Assembly (NCBI GenBank): GCA_949751835.1
Contig: CATKHK010000005.1
Coordinates: 682,001-746,000, forward strand
DNA length: 64,000 nt
Source of the DNA: Blepharisma japonicum
Taxonomy: Eukaryota > Ciliophora > Heterotrichea > Heterotrichida > Blepharismidae
Reading direction: 5' to 3'
Both the position numbers and the translations under genes were made by a program. Position 1 is the first letter of the stretch. Each line of letters begins with the position of its first letter. Of this stretch, positions 32,785-43,712 are shown one piece after another. The notes under the pieces were generated by a model. The model searched no databases and was not told the DNA's origin. It was given only the letters and a program-made list of their open reading frames with translations.

Positions 32785-34008
32785 TTAATCTCTAGGGTCG
32801 ACAAAAGAATGGAACATCCACGGACATAACTCAATATCAGAAATACTCTTTTGGACGTAATTTTTGGTGCCACTTATTTCATAAATTTCGAAATCTTTTG
32901 TAAAATAGTCTTCACACCTCATTTCAAAACTGATAAAATCTAAGCCATGATCATGAGCTTCAGTGGCTAAACCTTCAGTCAGCTCAATAAGCATATTTCT
33001 TCGATTTTCCTCTGTGCACTGATAGAAAAACCCAAATGTTTTGGCTCTTTTACTTCTCTTTTGATTTATTGCGATTTTTGCGAATTTATAAATCTTATAT
33101 AGCCCTTTTCCAAATTTGAATAAGCCAATTAAACCTAATAAAAAATAAATTTGCTGGAGAATAGGCTCATTTATCCAAAAATAAAGAAAATATCCATAAT
33201 AAAGAGCAAGGATAATAGAGAAACAGGCGAAAAGCCACAGAGATTGATAAAAAATAGGGCTTGATTTCAGTTTTTCTGTGTCAATTACAACTTTTGAAAT
33301 AAAAGTGTCAGCATATGCTGAAGAATCCCATAGAGAAATCCCTGCGTAACCTTTTTCTGTTTCTACTATATATGTTCCTATATAATGCGGGGATTGGAAA
33401 ATTTCTAGTAAATTTGTGTTGCATAGGTCTCTTTTGCTGTAAAAATTTTTAGTCATTTCATATGCTTTTTCTACTGATAGTTGGTTTAACTTAATTGATA
33501 AGGAGGGATTAATAATCCATGTATCTTGGTAATAGCAATCAGCAAATTGTAGTTTATTAGCAAATAATTCTCATGCTTTGGTGTTTGAGGATTCAATTTT
33601 GGCATAGACGATGGCAACACCTAAGGATTTTAAGGCGACATTAATTTTGCTTATAAGCAACGTGGCAATTCCTTTTCGCTGGTATTTTTCATGTACTTTT
33701 AAGCCAAAAAGCTGTGCAAATTTGATTGTGTTTTCATTATATCAGGCTTCTTTAATTACAGCATTAATAACACCAATAAGTTTGCCTGAGACTGTGTCTT
33801 TTGCTACTAAAATTTTGTAGTCATTATTAAATTGTTTTGGACGAGATGAGTAATTTTGATGGAAAATTGTGCAGAATTTTATTAAGCAGCTAGGGAAACC
33901 TGAGCCTACTGAAACTGATGACTCTTTTTCAAGCTGCAAAATCCTAGGCTCCATTTCGTCTGTGTATTCTTCGATTTGTATGTTTGGAATTGAATCAATA
34001 TCTTGCAT
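32785..34008 (-). CDS. GNAT N-acetyltransferase with membrane segments
   Basis: 407 residues. The GNAT acetyl-CoA site motif V.EKYQRKGIATLLI (Q/RxxGxA) is at about 102-118, preceded by the beta-strand LIGVINAVIKEAW (UGA-Trp) and followed by LGVAIVYAKIESSNTKAWELF, the usual strand 5/helix 4 of the fold. Two hydrophobic helices near 255-300 (LWLFACFSIILALYYGYFLYF and IYFLLGLIGLFKF) sit after the acetyltransferase, then a soluble C terminus. A tail-anchored or integral acetyltransferase is implied; substrate unknown. The C-terminal part has no recognised domain. Confidence 0.75.
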
Positions 34009-34221
34009 CTTTTATAATGGAACGGATTTTTGCTGGAAATTTCATATAAGGCAAAAATTTATTTCATGAAAAATTTTAAGAATTTCTAATGTATTTTAGA
34101 TATAAAAACAATTCTGAAATAAAGCTGAAAAATTTTTGTTGTGAAAAAAGCTTAGTGGAATAAATAGAGAAATCTTGTGGAAATATTATTTCTTGAAAAT
34201 TATATTAAGCTTTTTAATAGC

Positions 34222-34824
34222 ATGAGTATCCCAACCAATTTAAAAGTGGTTGTACTCGGTGAATCAGGTGTTGGCAAGTCAAGTGTGGTTCTTCGATTTA
34301 TCACAAATGTATTCAATCCCATCTCAGAAGCAACCTTAGGTGCTTCATTCGTAGGCAAGGCGTTATCCTTCAATGACAAAATTTTGAAATTTAATATTTG
34401 AGACACAGCTGGGCAAGAGAAATATCACAGCTTAGCTAAAATGTACTATAGAGATGCTGATGCAGCGATAATGGTTTATGATATTACGAAAAGAGACAGC
34501 TTTAATGGTCTTAAGAAATGATATGAAGAACTTAAAGAAAATGGGCCCAGGGACATAGTTGTAGCCATTGCAGGAAATAAAGAAGATTTAGTTGAAAATG
34601 AAGCCGTTTCTCCTCAGGACGCCAAAGCCTATGCAGACTCTATAGGGGCAATTTTTAGAAAAACATCTGCAAAGACATGTACAGGAATTGACCAAATTTT
34701 TAAAGATATTGCATTAAAAATATTCCCAGAGCTTAAAGAAGAATCAAAGTCAAGAAGATCTACAGTTTCACTGAGACCTCGAAATAATTCAAATGAAAAT
34801 AAGAAAAAGAAAAAATGCTGCTAA
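34222..34824 (+). CDS. Rab5-like small GTPase
   Basis: 200 residues from the ATG at 34222; an upstream in-frame GTG is not used. G1 GESGVGKS (13-20), effector loop EATLGASF like Rab5 (STIGAAF), G3 WDTAGQEKY with W60 encoded by UGA at 34399-34401, G4 NKED (119-122), G5 TSA (148-150) and a C-terminal CC for geranylgeranylation. W100 is UGA too. Rab5 governs early endosome fusion. All catalytic residues are intact, including Q65, so it should switch normally. The invariant Trp encoded by UGA is the cleanest single proof of the genetic code here. Confidence 0.93.
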
Positions 34825-34853
34825 CAAATAAACAAATATTTTAAATAAATAAG

Positions 34854-36812
34854 TTAAAGCTTAGGTCTTAAATACTTTTGCATTCCTGAGAATACCTTTT
34901 CTTTATTGATAGGGTTCAAGTTTTTACTAGCATCAAGCATTGCAGGATAAATATTCCCATCTTTTCGTCCCAGAACAGAGCATAAAGCTTCATCAGAAAA
35001 TTCAAAAGTTTCAACTAGTCCGATTGCGTCATTTCTAACTCTGTCTAATGCTTGAATTAAAGTATCTTTCATTTTCCCTAAAATATCAGGAGTCAATCCT
35101 ACTCTTAATAATATCCCTGAGAATTTTTCAAGCTTGGCTATTGCATAAATCTGCCTTAAATTTTCAACAGCCTGCTTTATATCAGGATCTGCCAAATTTT
35201 CAACTGCTCTTACAAAATCTTCATGAATTGATGCATGATAAAGTGGCTCACAAGCTTCAATTGCTTCTACTTGTAAAGCATCAGTCCATATTTTTTCTTT
35301 CGAAATTCCGCTTTTTATCAATTTTTGTTCTTTTTGAGCCAGTCTATGAAGCTTAAAATGAGCTAAAGCTTGGAAGCATTTTTGATGAAAAACAGCACAA
35401 GCAGCCTGTTGGCTAGAATTAAAAACTGGTATTGGCTCAGCTAAAAAGGTGAACTTATTGGGCAATTTTTTACCTTTTCCTAAGTTTCTTAATAGCGCTG
35501 TTATAAACTTTGCGGCCTGGAGAATCAAAATACTGTTATCTCCTTCATAAGTGCATGCAGGAATATACATAGTATAGACTATAGGAATCCCTGAGTACAT
35601 AGAATACCCGTGGCCTCCGCAGCTTCTTCTACAAGTTTCTACACTTTCTGCAGCAATAGCTGTAGCAAATCCTTTATATAATGATGATAAAATGTGCATT
35701 TCCCCAAGCATAGAATCGTCATCATTTTGCATTTTCAGCTCACATTCTTGGTATTTTTGACTAAGGGCGGTTCTGGCAAAAATATTTGCATAAATCATAG
35801 ATAAAACTGTGAATAATTTTGACCTTTGGATTTGGTAGTCAATTAATTGTCTTTCTTTTGAAGGGTTTTCGTGGTTTGGAAATTGCTCTCTTATAAGGGA
35901 ATAGCGGATTGCTATTGTAGCTGAATGTGCCATAGAGTACCAGGAGTCGCCAAAAATTAGGACGCGGGCTTTTACCATTGAAGAATAAAGAATTTTTAGA
36001 GCGTTGGGGTTGAGAACTTCATACTCGCCGTTTTCGTTAACTCTTGCAAATCTAGTAAGCATGCATTCTCGTGGGACTCGCATGTGGTCAAATATTAAAA
36101 AACCGTTGTCGTTTGCGTTGGTGCCAAATTTAGGACCAATATCGCCTACAGTAACACCGCATAATGGTTCGTGGGTTTTCATGTCTCGGATTTGTATCAA
36201 AAAAGTATGAGGACCATAGTCTTGGTTTTTTATAAAAAGCTTAGCTACTACTAATGCATGAGTCGCAGCTACTCCTAATCCTCCAATCCACCATTTCGCA
36301 GAGGTCACTGTTGGGCTATTCATAACAAAAGTTTCGTTTTCCACATCATAAATAGCTTCAGTTTCAATTCCTCTAATATTCGACCCATGTCCCAGCTCAG
36401 TTTGTGCATAACAGCCAATTATCTCTAAATTCATGATTTTCTCCATCATTTCTGCCTTCTGAGACTCGCTTGCCTGGAGCTCGAAACTTGGCAAGAAAAA
36501 TTCATAATGAAGGACTATAGAGGTCAGCTCAGGGAATAGTGAAAGTAAAATTCTGGACTCTTCTCTGGACAGTTTTTCTGATTTTATGAAATTTTTCATA
36601 GCTAAACCATGCCTAAGGCCTCGATCTATGGTGTCTTCTCTGTTTTCACTATATCGATGCAGTGGGAAATAAAGGTCAGGATTTTTGATGGCTTTTTGGG
36701 TAATTTCTCTGACTCGAGAAGCTGTAGTGTTTGGGAGAATTTGTGGTATTAAAATATCACCCAATTTTTCAACGTTAAAGGTAACTTTTTTCCGCTCCTC
36801 TTCAAGTCCCAT
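34854..36812 (-). CDS. Peroxisomal acyl-CoA oxidase
   Basis: 652 residues, uninterrupted. The FAD/substrate motif CYAQTELGHGSN is at 134-145, the central acyl-CoA dehydrogenase fold continues with KWWIGGLG, and the catalytic base motif TYEGDN gives E423. The full two-domain C terminus (ACOX) is present, and length matches the family (about 660). It catalyses the first, H2O2-producing step of beta-oxidation. The last three residues PKL are a weak variant of the SKL peroxisomal signal. It is convergent with the Rab gene, 29 nt apart. Identity is confident; chain-length preference is not readable. Confidence 0.93.
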   Translation of the reverse strand: MGLEEERKKVTFNVEKLGDILIPQILPNTTASRVREITQKAIKNPDLYFPLHRYSENREDTIDRGLRHGLAMKNFIKSEKLSREESRILLSLFPELTSIVLHYEFFLPSFELQASESQKAEMMEKIMNLEIIGCYAQTELGHGSNIRGIETEAIYDVENETFVMNSPTVTSAKWWIGGLGVAATHALVVAKLFIKNQDYGPHTFLIQIRDMKTHEPLCGVTVGDIGPKFGTNANDNGFLIFDHMRVPRECMLTRFARVNENGEYEVLNPNALKILYSSMVKARVLIFGDSWYSMAHSATIAIRYSLIREQFPNHENPSKERQLIDYQIQRSKLFTVLSMIYANIFARTALSQKYQECELKMQNDDDSMLGEMHILSSLYKGFATAIAAESVETCRRSCGGHGYSMYSGIPIVYTMYIPACTYEGDNSILILQAAKFITALLRNLGKGKKLPNKFTFLAEPIPVFNSSQQAACAVFHQKCFQALAHFKLHRLAQKEQKLIKSGISKEKIWTDALQVEAIEACEPLYHASIHEDFVRAVENLADPDIKQAVENLRQIYAIAKLEKFSGILLRVGLTPDILGKMKDTLIQALDRVRNDAIGLVETFEFSDEALCSVLGRKDGNIYPAMLDASKNLNPINKEKVFSGMQKYLRPKL

Positions 36813-38147
36813 ATTATAAAAATCACTAAGATAATAGATACTTAATTAGTGATAAAGATGATTGTACCACAAATAAGAACTGTGAAAAATCTATAGTGGC
36901 AGTATAATAATCACTTAGACCCCTTTTTAATTGGGACAAATTTAATTTTTATAGGTAAAATAACGCAATGTAATGCTTCCAAAATTAAAAATTACCTTTA
37001 ATTAGATTATTTCGCTGCATTTTGAGAAAAATTTTATAAATAAGTTATTATCTTTATTAATAATATACTTATTTTGTTTGCTATTTAAGCAATATTCAAC
37101 TAGGGAAGGAAGCCAATCTAAATTAATAGCAGTGCATACATATTACTTTTATTATTTCATCGTAGCATAACTTTAATTTTACTCAATTCATTTATCAATC
37201 TTATATAGGCTTTTATGCTACCTCCTTTATCTTTAGCAATTTTTGGCCAATTTCGACCATGAAGCTTATTTTGGAAAGCATCTCTGAAGCCTTATTACTC
37301 GATGTATCTATGATTATCAGTCTTTCAACTTCGATACTTCAGGGCCTGTATAATAAAACATATAAAATTCATAATTAGGACTCATATAATTATAAAGAAT
37401 ATCCAGAAGCAGTATCTCATAGCACCTGTAAGGATCTCTTTATAATGCCCAAGACATAAATTACGACTTTTTCATCTCTGATTCTAAAAATCTTATATAT
37501 AGCCATTTATAGAGGTAAAAATGCATATCCTTCCTCATGATTCCAGAAATTATAATATTTTTACTATGCATCTTTTCATCGAGCGGATTATTTTGTAAGC
37601 ATATATTCTAAAGCTGATAAAGAGTTATGCAAATAAATCCAGACTATGTAACTTTCATTTTTCAGCCTTAAAATTTTTAAATCTGTATTTTCATTGGCAA
37701 ATTGGATTATATTTCTGCATCAAAATCTGAATATTTTTCTTCGAAATAAAATATATTCACTGATTTCTTTTTTTGGTATTATGAGATATATTTCTAATTA
37801 GATAGTATTACTATTTACAATATTTAAACATATCTAAACCAAGTCAAAGTTTATAATGTAAATTAATATTAAGATGTTTTAGGGAAATGGAGCTGCAGGG
37901 TGGTAGAATCACTGCTTGGTTATAATTTTTTCGTTATTATAAAACGTAGGAGATAAATTCAAGATGTTTTATCTATTAGGTAATTTCTTTACTCGAGAAG
38001 CAGGATGCTTAGGAAAATGTATGATATAAAAGTATCGCTTGATTTTTTGCTTTTGAATTTGACGTTATCTTCCTCTTTAAGTCCAGTCTTATTAGTTCCA
38101 ATATTAAAGACTTAGAGAAAGATTCGAATAATATTTTATAATTAGTG
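36813..38147. other. Long gene-poor stretch left of the kinase array
   Basis: About 1.3 kb between acyl-CoA oxidase and the first kinase, the longest gap in the window. It contains the decayed gene at 37213-37650 and, from about 37873, the 3' flank of the first kinase that is also present beside the other copies. The rest is AT-rich with no feature. Confidence 0.6.
37213..37650 (-). pseudogene. Decayed gene remnant, about 145 codons
   Basis: The minus strand shows coding-like text in alternating frames with stops: VWIYLHNSLSALEYMLTK, then YNFWNHEEGYAFLPL, IFRIRDEKVVIYVLGIIKRS, RDPYRCYEILLLDILYNYMS, FYYTGPEVSK and, after another shift, IIIDTSSNKASEMLSKIS to TAA at 37213-37215. At least three frame changes and two stops interrupt it, none explained by a 15-16 nt intron. 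Family unknown. The composition of each piece (Tyr-rich, ordered) differs strongly from the flanking AT-rich DNA. Confidence 0.5.
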
Positions 38148-40169
38148 TTAGACTATTTTTCTGTTTATTCTAATCAGTCATTGGTTTAACAGATCTCTTA
38201 TATCTTTTGCTGGGGGTCTGCTTTCTGGATTTAGCTCCCAAATTGCTTCAAATAAATTTACGATTTGTGGAAGATGCTTTTTGAAGCTTTCTGTAAGTTC
38301 AGGTCTTTTATTCTCTTTTTCTATTATCTTACAAAATTCTTCTGGCTCAGTATCACTTTTATTAGCCTTTTTTAGATAGTCAAACGGCTTTCTTTGCACA
38401 ATAAGAGCATATGATGTCATCCCAAATGATCAAATATCAGCACTTTGTCTTGGATTTTCCCCTTTTATGTGCTCTGGTGCGCAGTAATTTGTAATGAAGC
38501 CTGGCTTTACTGAAAATCCTTCTCTCATATGCTCGCTCATGCCGAAATCCCCAATTTTTGGAATATAATCATCATCAAAAAATATATTTTGTGGTTTGAT
38601 ATCAAAATGGCAAATATTCTTACCATGCATGAACTCTAAGCCATAAGCAATCCCTAATAAAAATCCAAGCCTTTTAGGAAGATCCTTTTCTGGGGAATTT
38701 TTAATATAATCACTTAGCGTGCCCTTTGAGCAGTATTCAATAACCAAGCCATATTTATTGTTATAGAAAACATACCCATAGCATTTTGTGATGTTTTCGT
38801 GGCATAAATTTTTCATTATACTCAATTCTTTTTGAAACCTGAGCTGGGCCTTTATATCATTTTTTGTGTCCTCTTTTGCAAATTTTATAGCAACTTTGGT
38901 ACCATGAAGCTTGTTCTTGTAAACTTCCCCAAACCTTCCCTTGCCAATTTGCAGTTCATCCTCAGTTAAAGATGGGAATTTAAAATCTTCAGAAGAAATT
39001 GTTTCAAAGCTAGACAATTCATAATTGGGGTGAAAAAAATTGTCCAAAATTTTTAATTGAAATTCCATGTAATAACTAAAGAGGTCATTTTTATAATCAC
39101 TAGGCCTTAAAATCTCGATTTCATCAATATCTCTGATCTTAGCTACTTTATCGATATCATCACTTACCAAGAAAAAGTTAAATCCTTCAGCTTTTGTTCC
39201 AAAAATAATAACATTTTGAAAAGGAAATTTAAAAAACTCCAAGCGATACTGATACATTTTTGTGAGAATTAATAAAATCTCATCTAGCAAACCATCTTGC
39301 AAATCTTCTATTTCTAAAAATTGGCAAAGAGGCATACAAAAAAAATCGGAACAATGAGCTATTTGCATTTCATTGACACTATTTCTAAAAAAAGCTTTTA
39401 AATTTGGATTTTCATTGATAAAGTTTAATGCATAATAATCTTCTGATGTGTTATGGGAATTATTTTCATATTCTGTTATGCAAGAATCTGATAATTCTTC
39501 ATTACTGTCAGAATCTTCTTCTTTGTTCTCTTCTTTTCTAAAATTGTGAGATGATACTTCTTCTTCCGTTTCATCTCAACTACTATCGCAAGAATAAGAT
39601 CTTTCGTTGCTATTTCCTAACTTTGTTTGATAGATATTTGCTTTAATTCATTTTTTGGGTATTTTATTTGATTCCTCGATAAGCGCATAAAACTGCTGGA
39701 CACGATCGTTATAAATACTGGCAGCTTTTTTGATATAAGGACAAATTAAATTTTGGACCTCTGCGATATCCAGCTTCTTATACCAAATTGCCAATTCTAA
39801 CAGCAGAGTATTAAATTTCTCATTAATGTTGAAAAAACCTAAATCGAGATCTAAATTTATTAATGAAATCAATTTTAAGGCTTTTTCCATAAGATTGATA
39901 TTAGAAAATTTGTAGGGCTCGTTTCTGATAGTAAAAAAAACTTTGAATCGTATGGAGTCTTCACTGATCACCACAAAAATAAAAAACCCTTTTAGACTTT
40001 CAATATTTTGTTTTTGGTTTAAAATGCATAGCCTAAAAGTAAAACTTTTGGGGTTATCGTAATGCTTTATAATAGAACTTGAAAAGTATTTTGAGGTGGT
40101 CGTTTTTGTTGCATTTATCATTTGATTCATTTCATCTGAATGATTAAAACTCGCAATTATCCTTTCCAT
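38148..40169 (-). CDS. TKL-like protein kinase, array copy A
   Basis: 673 residues, read through UGA-Trp codons. Order: N-terminal domain 1-170 (see copy B), acidic linker about 180-250, middle domain about 250-395, kinase from about 400. The glycine loop is GKGRFGEV (the other copies have GG), VAIK lysine and HFDIKPQN, DFGMS and APE are all present. The Arg of HRD is Phe. A last UGA-Trp (38178-38180) extends the C terminus by about ten residues beyond LLNQ to TAA. It differs from copy B in 3 of the first 50 residues (counted by eye). TKL assignment rests on the loop and APEHIKG wording. Substrate unknown. Confidence 0.8.
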
Positions 40170-41206
40170 CTACAATTTTTATTATTGAATTCAAGATGTA
40201 TTTTGCATCATATGAGCAGTCGCAAAACATATGATGTGAATTGCACCTTATTTCATTAGCCAATTTAATCTATTCTTGTCAGAAAGACATTAATGCTAAA
40301 TGGTAATTTGAAGATCTCCTTTTACCATATGTTTACAATAACCCTCTTAAAACTAAAGTTGATCGGAAAAATTCATATATCTTCACACACTCCAGATGAA
40401 TTAAATTTCCTAATTTTATCAGAACCAAATTTTAAGATGAATTAAATTCTCTAAATTTATAAATTTTAAGAATCTAATTTTTAATACCCTAGCTTTTCCC
40501 TCCAGTTTAAATATTTACATCAAATCAGTTTTGAACACCCATTCAAAATATTCCCTTTTCAGGATCTAGCTAACCTTTATTATTCAATTATAATTATTTT
40601 CTTATAATTTATCTATTCTTTACACTTTTCGCCCTAATTTCAAAATACTTGGCCTCCTATAAAATTTTGATATTTTAAATTTTTAAGTTAAAAATTTCTA
40701 AATATATTATAATTATGAAATTAATGATTTTGGGAGCTTTAGTTTTTAGACTAGTTGATTTTTTGAAAATTAAAAATAAATAATTAAGGCTAAATTTAGT
40801 AGGAGATGAATGAGATTATAGCTTGTAAAAGATATATATTAAATTTCGAGTTCTATACTTTTAAATTTATAAATTATATAATTATTCATTAAATATATTT
40901 TAATATAATAATTTTCATAATGAAATCTCTAAGATCTTTTAGGGAGATGGAGCTGCAGAGTGGTAGAATCACTATTTGGTTATAATTTTTTCGTTATTAT
41001 AAAATTTAGGAGATAAATTCAAGATGTTTTATCTATTAGGTAATTTCTTTACTAGAGAAGCAGGATGCCTGGAAAAATGTATGATATAAAAGTATCGCTT
41101 AATTTTTTACTTTTGAATTTAACATTTCTTCCTCTTTAAGTTCAATCTTATTAGTTTCGTTATTAAAGACTTAGAAAAAGATTCAAATAATATTTTATAA
41201 TTAGTG
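40170..41206. other. Spacer between kinase copies A and B
   Basis: About 1 kb of AT-rich DNA. Its right part (40931-41206) is the 3' flank of copy B, almost the same as 37873-38147. The left part (40170 to about 40880) matches the 5' flank of copy C. No open frame. Confidence 0.65.
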
Positions 41207-43237
41207 TTAGCTAGCATTTACTACTTTTCTGTTTATTCTAATCAGTCATTGATTTAACAGAGCCCTTATATCTTTTGCTGGGGGTCTGCTTTCTGGATTT
41301 AGCTCCCAAGTTGCTTCAAATAAATTTACGATTTGTGGAAGATGCTTTTTGAAGCTTTCTGTAAGTTCAGGTCTTTTATTCTCTTTTTCTATTATCTTAC
41401 AAAATTCTTCAGGCTCAGTATCACTTTTATTAGCCTTTTTTAGATAGTCAAACGGCCTTCTTTGAACAATAAGAGAATATGATGTCATCCCAAATGATCA
41501 AATATCAGCACTTTGGTTTGGATTTTCCCCTTTTATGTGCTCTGGTGCGCAATAATTTATAGTGAAGCCTGGCTTTACTGGAAATCCTTCTCTCATATGC
41601 TCGCTCATGCCGAAATCCCCAATTTTTGGAATATAATTATCATCAAAAAATATATTTTGTGGCTTAATATCAAAATGACAAATATTCTTACTATGCATGA
41701 ACTCTAAGCCATAAGCAATCCCTAATAAAAATTTAAGCCTTTTAGGAAGATCTTTTTCTGGGGTATTTTTAAGATATTCACTTAGCGTGCCTTTTGAGCA
41801 ATATTCAATAACCAAGCCATATTTATTGTTATAGAAAACATACCCATAGCATTTTGTGATGTTTTCGTGGCATAAACTTTTCATTATATTCAATTCTTTT
41901 TGAAACCTGAGCTGGGCTTTTGCATCATTTTTTTGGTCCTCTTTTGCAAATTTTATAGCAACTTCGGTACCATGAAGCTCGTTCTTGTATACTTCCCCAA
42001 ACCCTCCCTTGCCAATATGCATTTCATCTTCAGTTAAAGATGGGTATTTAAAATTTTCAGAAGAAATTTTATCAAAGTTAGACAATTCATAATTGGGGTG
42101 CATAAAATTGTCCAAAATATTTGATTGAAATTCCAAGTAATAACTAAAGAGGTCATTTTTATAATCACTTGGCTTTAAAATCTCGATTTCATCAATATCT
42201 CTGATCTTAGCTACTTTATCGATATCATCACTTACCAAGAAAAAGTTAAATCCTTCAGCTTTAGTTCCAAAAATAATAATATTTTGAGTAGGAAATTTAA
42301 AAAATTCCAAGCGATACTGATACATTTTTATCAGAGTTAATAAAATCTCATCTAGCAAACAACCTGGTAAATCTTCTATTTCTAGAAATTTATAAAGATG
42401 CATACAAAAAAATTCTGGACGGTGGGCTATTTGCATTTCATTGATACTATTTTTGAAAAAAGCTTTTAAATTTGGATTTTCATCAATAAAGTTTAATATA
42501 TCATAATCTTCTGATGTGTTATGGGAATTATTTTCATATTCTGTTGTGCAAGAATCTGATAATTCTTCATCATTGTCAGTATCTTCTATTTTACTTTCTT
42601 CTTTTATCATATTGTGAGATGATACTTCTTCTTCCGTTTCATCTCCACTAGTATCACAAGAATTAATTTTTTTCTCCTCGTTTCCTAAATTTGTTTGATA
42701 GATATTTGCTTTAATACAATTTTTTGGTACTTTTTTTGATTCCTCTATAAGCACATAAAACTGCTGGACGTGATCGTTATAAATATAGGCAGCTTTTTTG
42801 ATATAAGGACAAATTAAATTTTGGGCCTCTACGATATTCAGCTTCTTATAACAAATTGCCAATTCTAACTGCAGAGTATTAAATTTCTCATTAATGTTGA
42901 AAAAGCCTAAATCGAGCTCTAAATTTATTAATGAAATCAATCTTAAGGCTTTTTCCATAAGACTGATATTAGAAAATTTGTAGGGCTCGTTTCTGATAGT
43001 AAAAAAAACTTTAAATCGTATGGAGTCTTCACTGATCACCACAAAAATAAAAAACCCTTTTAGACTTTCAATATTTTGTTTTTGGTTTAGAACGCATAGC
43101 CTAAAAGTAAAACTTTTGGGGTTATCGTAATGCTTTATAATAGAACTTGAAAAGTATTTTGAGGTTGTCGTTTTTGTTGCATTTATCATTTGATTCATTT
43201 CATCTGAATGATTAAAACTCGTAATTATACTTTCCAT
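41207..43237 (-). CDS. TKL-like protein kinase, array copy B
   Basis: 676 residues; the first 579 are open without any UGA, so this copy gives the cleanest view. Residues 1-170: a conserved N-terminal domain with beta-rich wording (SFTFRLCVL, GFFIFVVISEDSIRFKVFF) and then ALRLISLINLELDLGFFNI, which recalls the YbjN/type III chaperone-like fold. Acidic linker 190-250; middle domain 250-395. Kinase: GKGGFG 409-414, K429, E448, H521-F522-D523, K525, N528, DFG 541-543, APE 564-566, W580 (UGA). All catalytic residues are present, but HRD is HFD (non-RD), so activation-loop phosphorylation may not control it. The tail ends NRKVVNAS. Function unknown. Confidence 0.82.
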
Positions 43238-43712
43238 CTACAAAAATTATTATTAAATGTTATTTTATCTTAAATTATCTGAGCATGATATGAATTTCTC
43301 ATTAGCTCATTTGCTAATATTGCCTATTCTTGTCAAAAAGAAAGATGTTAATGCTAAAATTTTAATTTTTAAAATATCCTTTACCACATGATGCTTGTAA
43401 TAACATTCTTAATAAAAATTTAATTTGGCCTTTAGGCCATCAAAAACAATCATATTCTAATAATTCTTGGGGCTTAAGATGTTTTAGGGAGATGGGCCGT
43501 GGGCAATCTTTCGCTATAATAAAAAATAGGAGATAAGATCAGGATATTTTATTCTATTAGGTTATTTTCTTACTTAAGAAGTTGGATATTTGAGAGAATT
43601 AATGGTATAAAAATATCGCTTAATTTTTGACTCTGAGTTTGAATTTTTCATCCCCTTTAAGTCAAATCTTAGTTTCACTATTAAAGATTTGAGAATGATT
43701 TTTAGTTATATT
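43238..43712. other. Spacer between kinase copies B and C
   Basis: About 475 nt. The first part is a shortened form of the 5' flank of copies A and C; from about 43475 it is the 3' flank of copy C, with conserved phrases such as gtataaaaatatcgcttaa. No gene. Confidence 0.6.

Noticed and set aside
34177-34221. Longer Rab N terminus starting at GTG
   Set aside because: The ATG at 34222 leads directly into the G1 strand; GTG starts are not expected here.
38178-38180. TGA as the stop of kinase copy A (and its equivalents in B and C)
   Set aside because: TGA is Trp elsewhere; the frame continues to TAA in all three copies.
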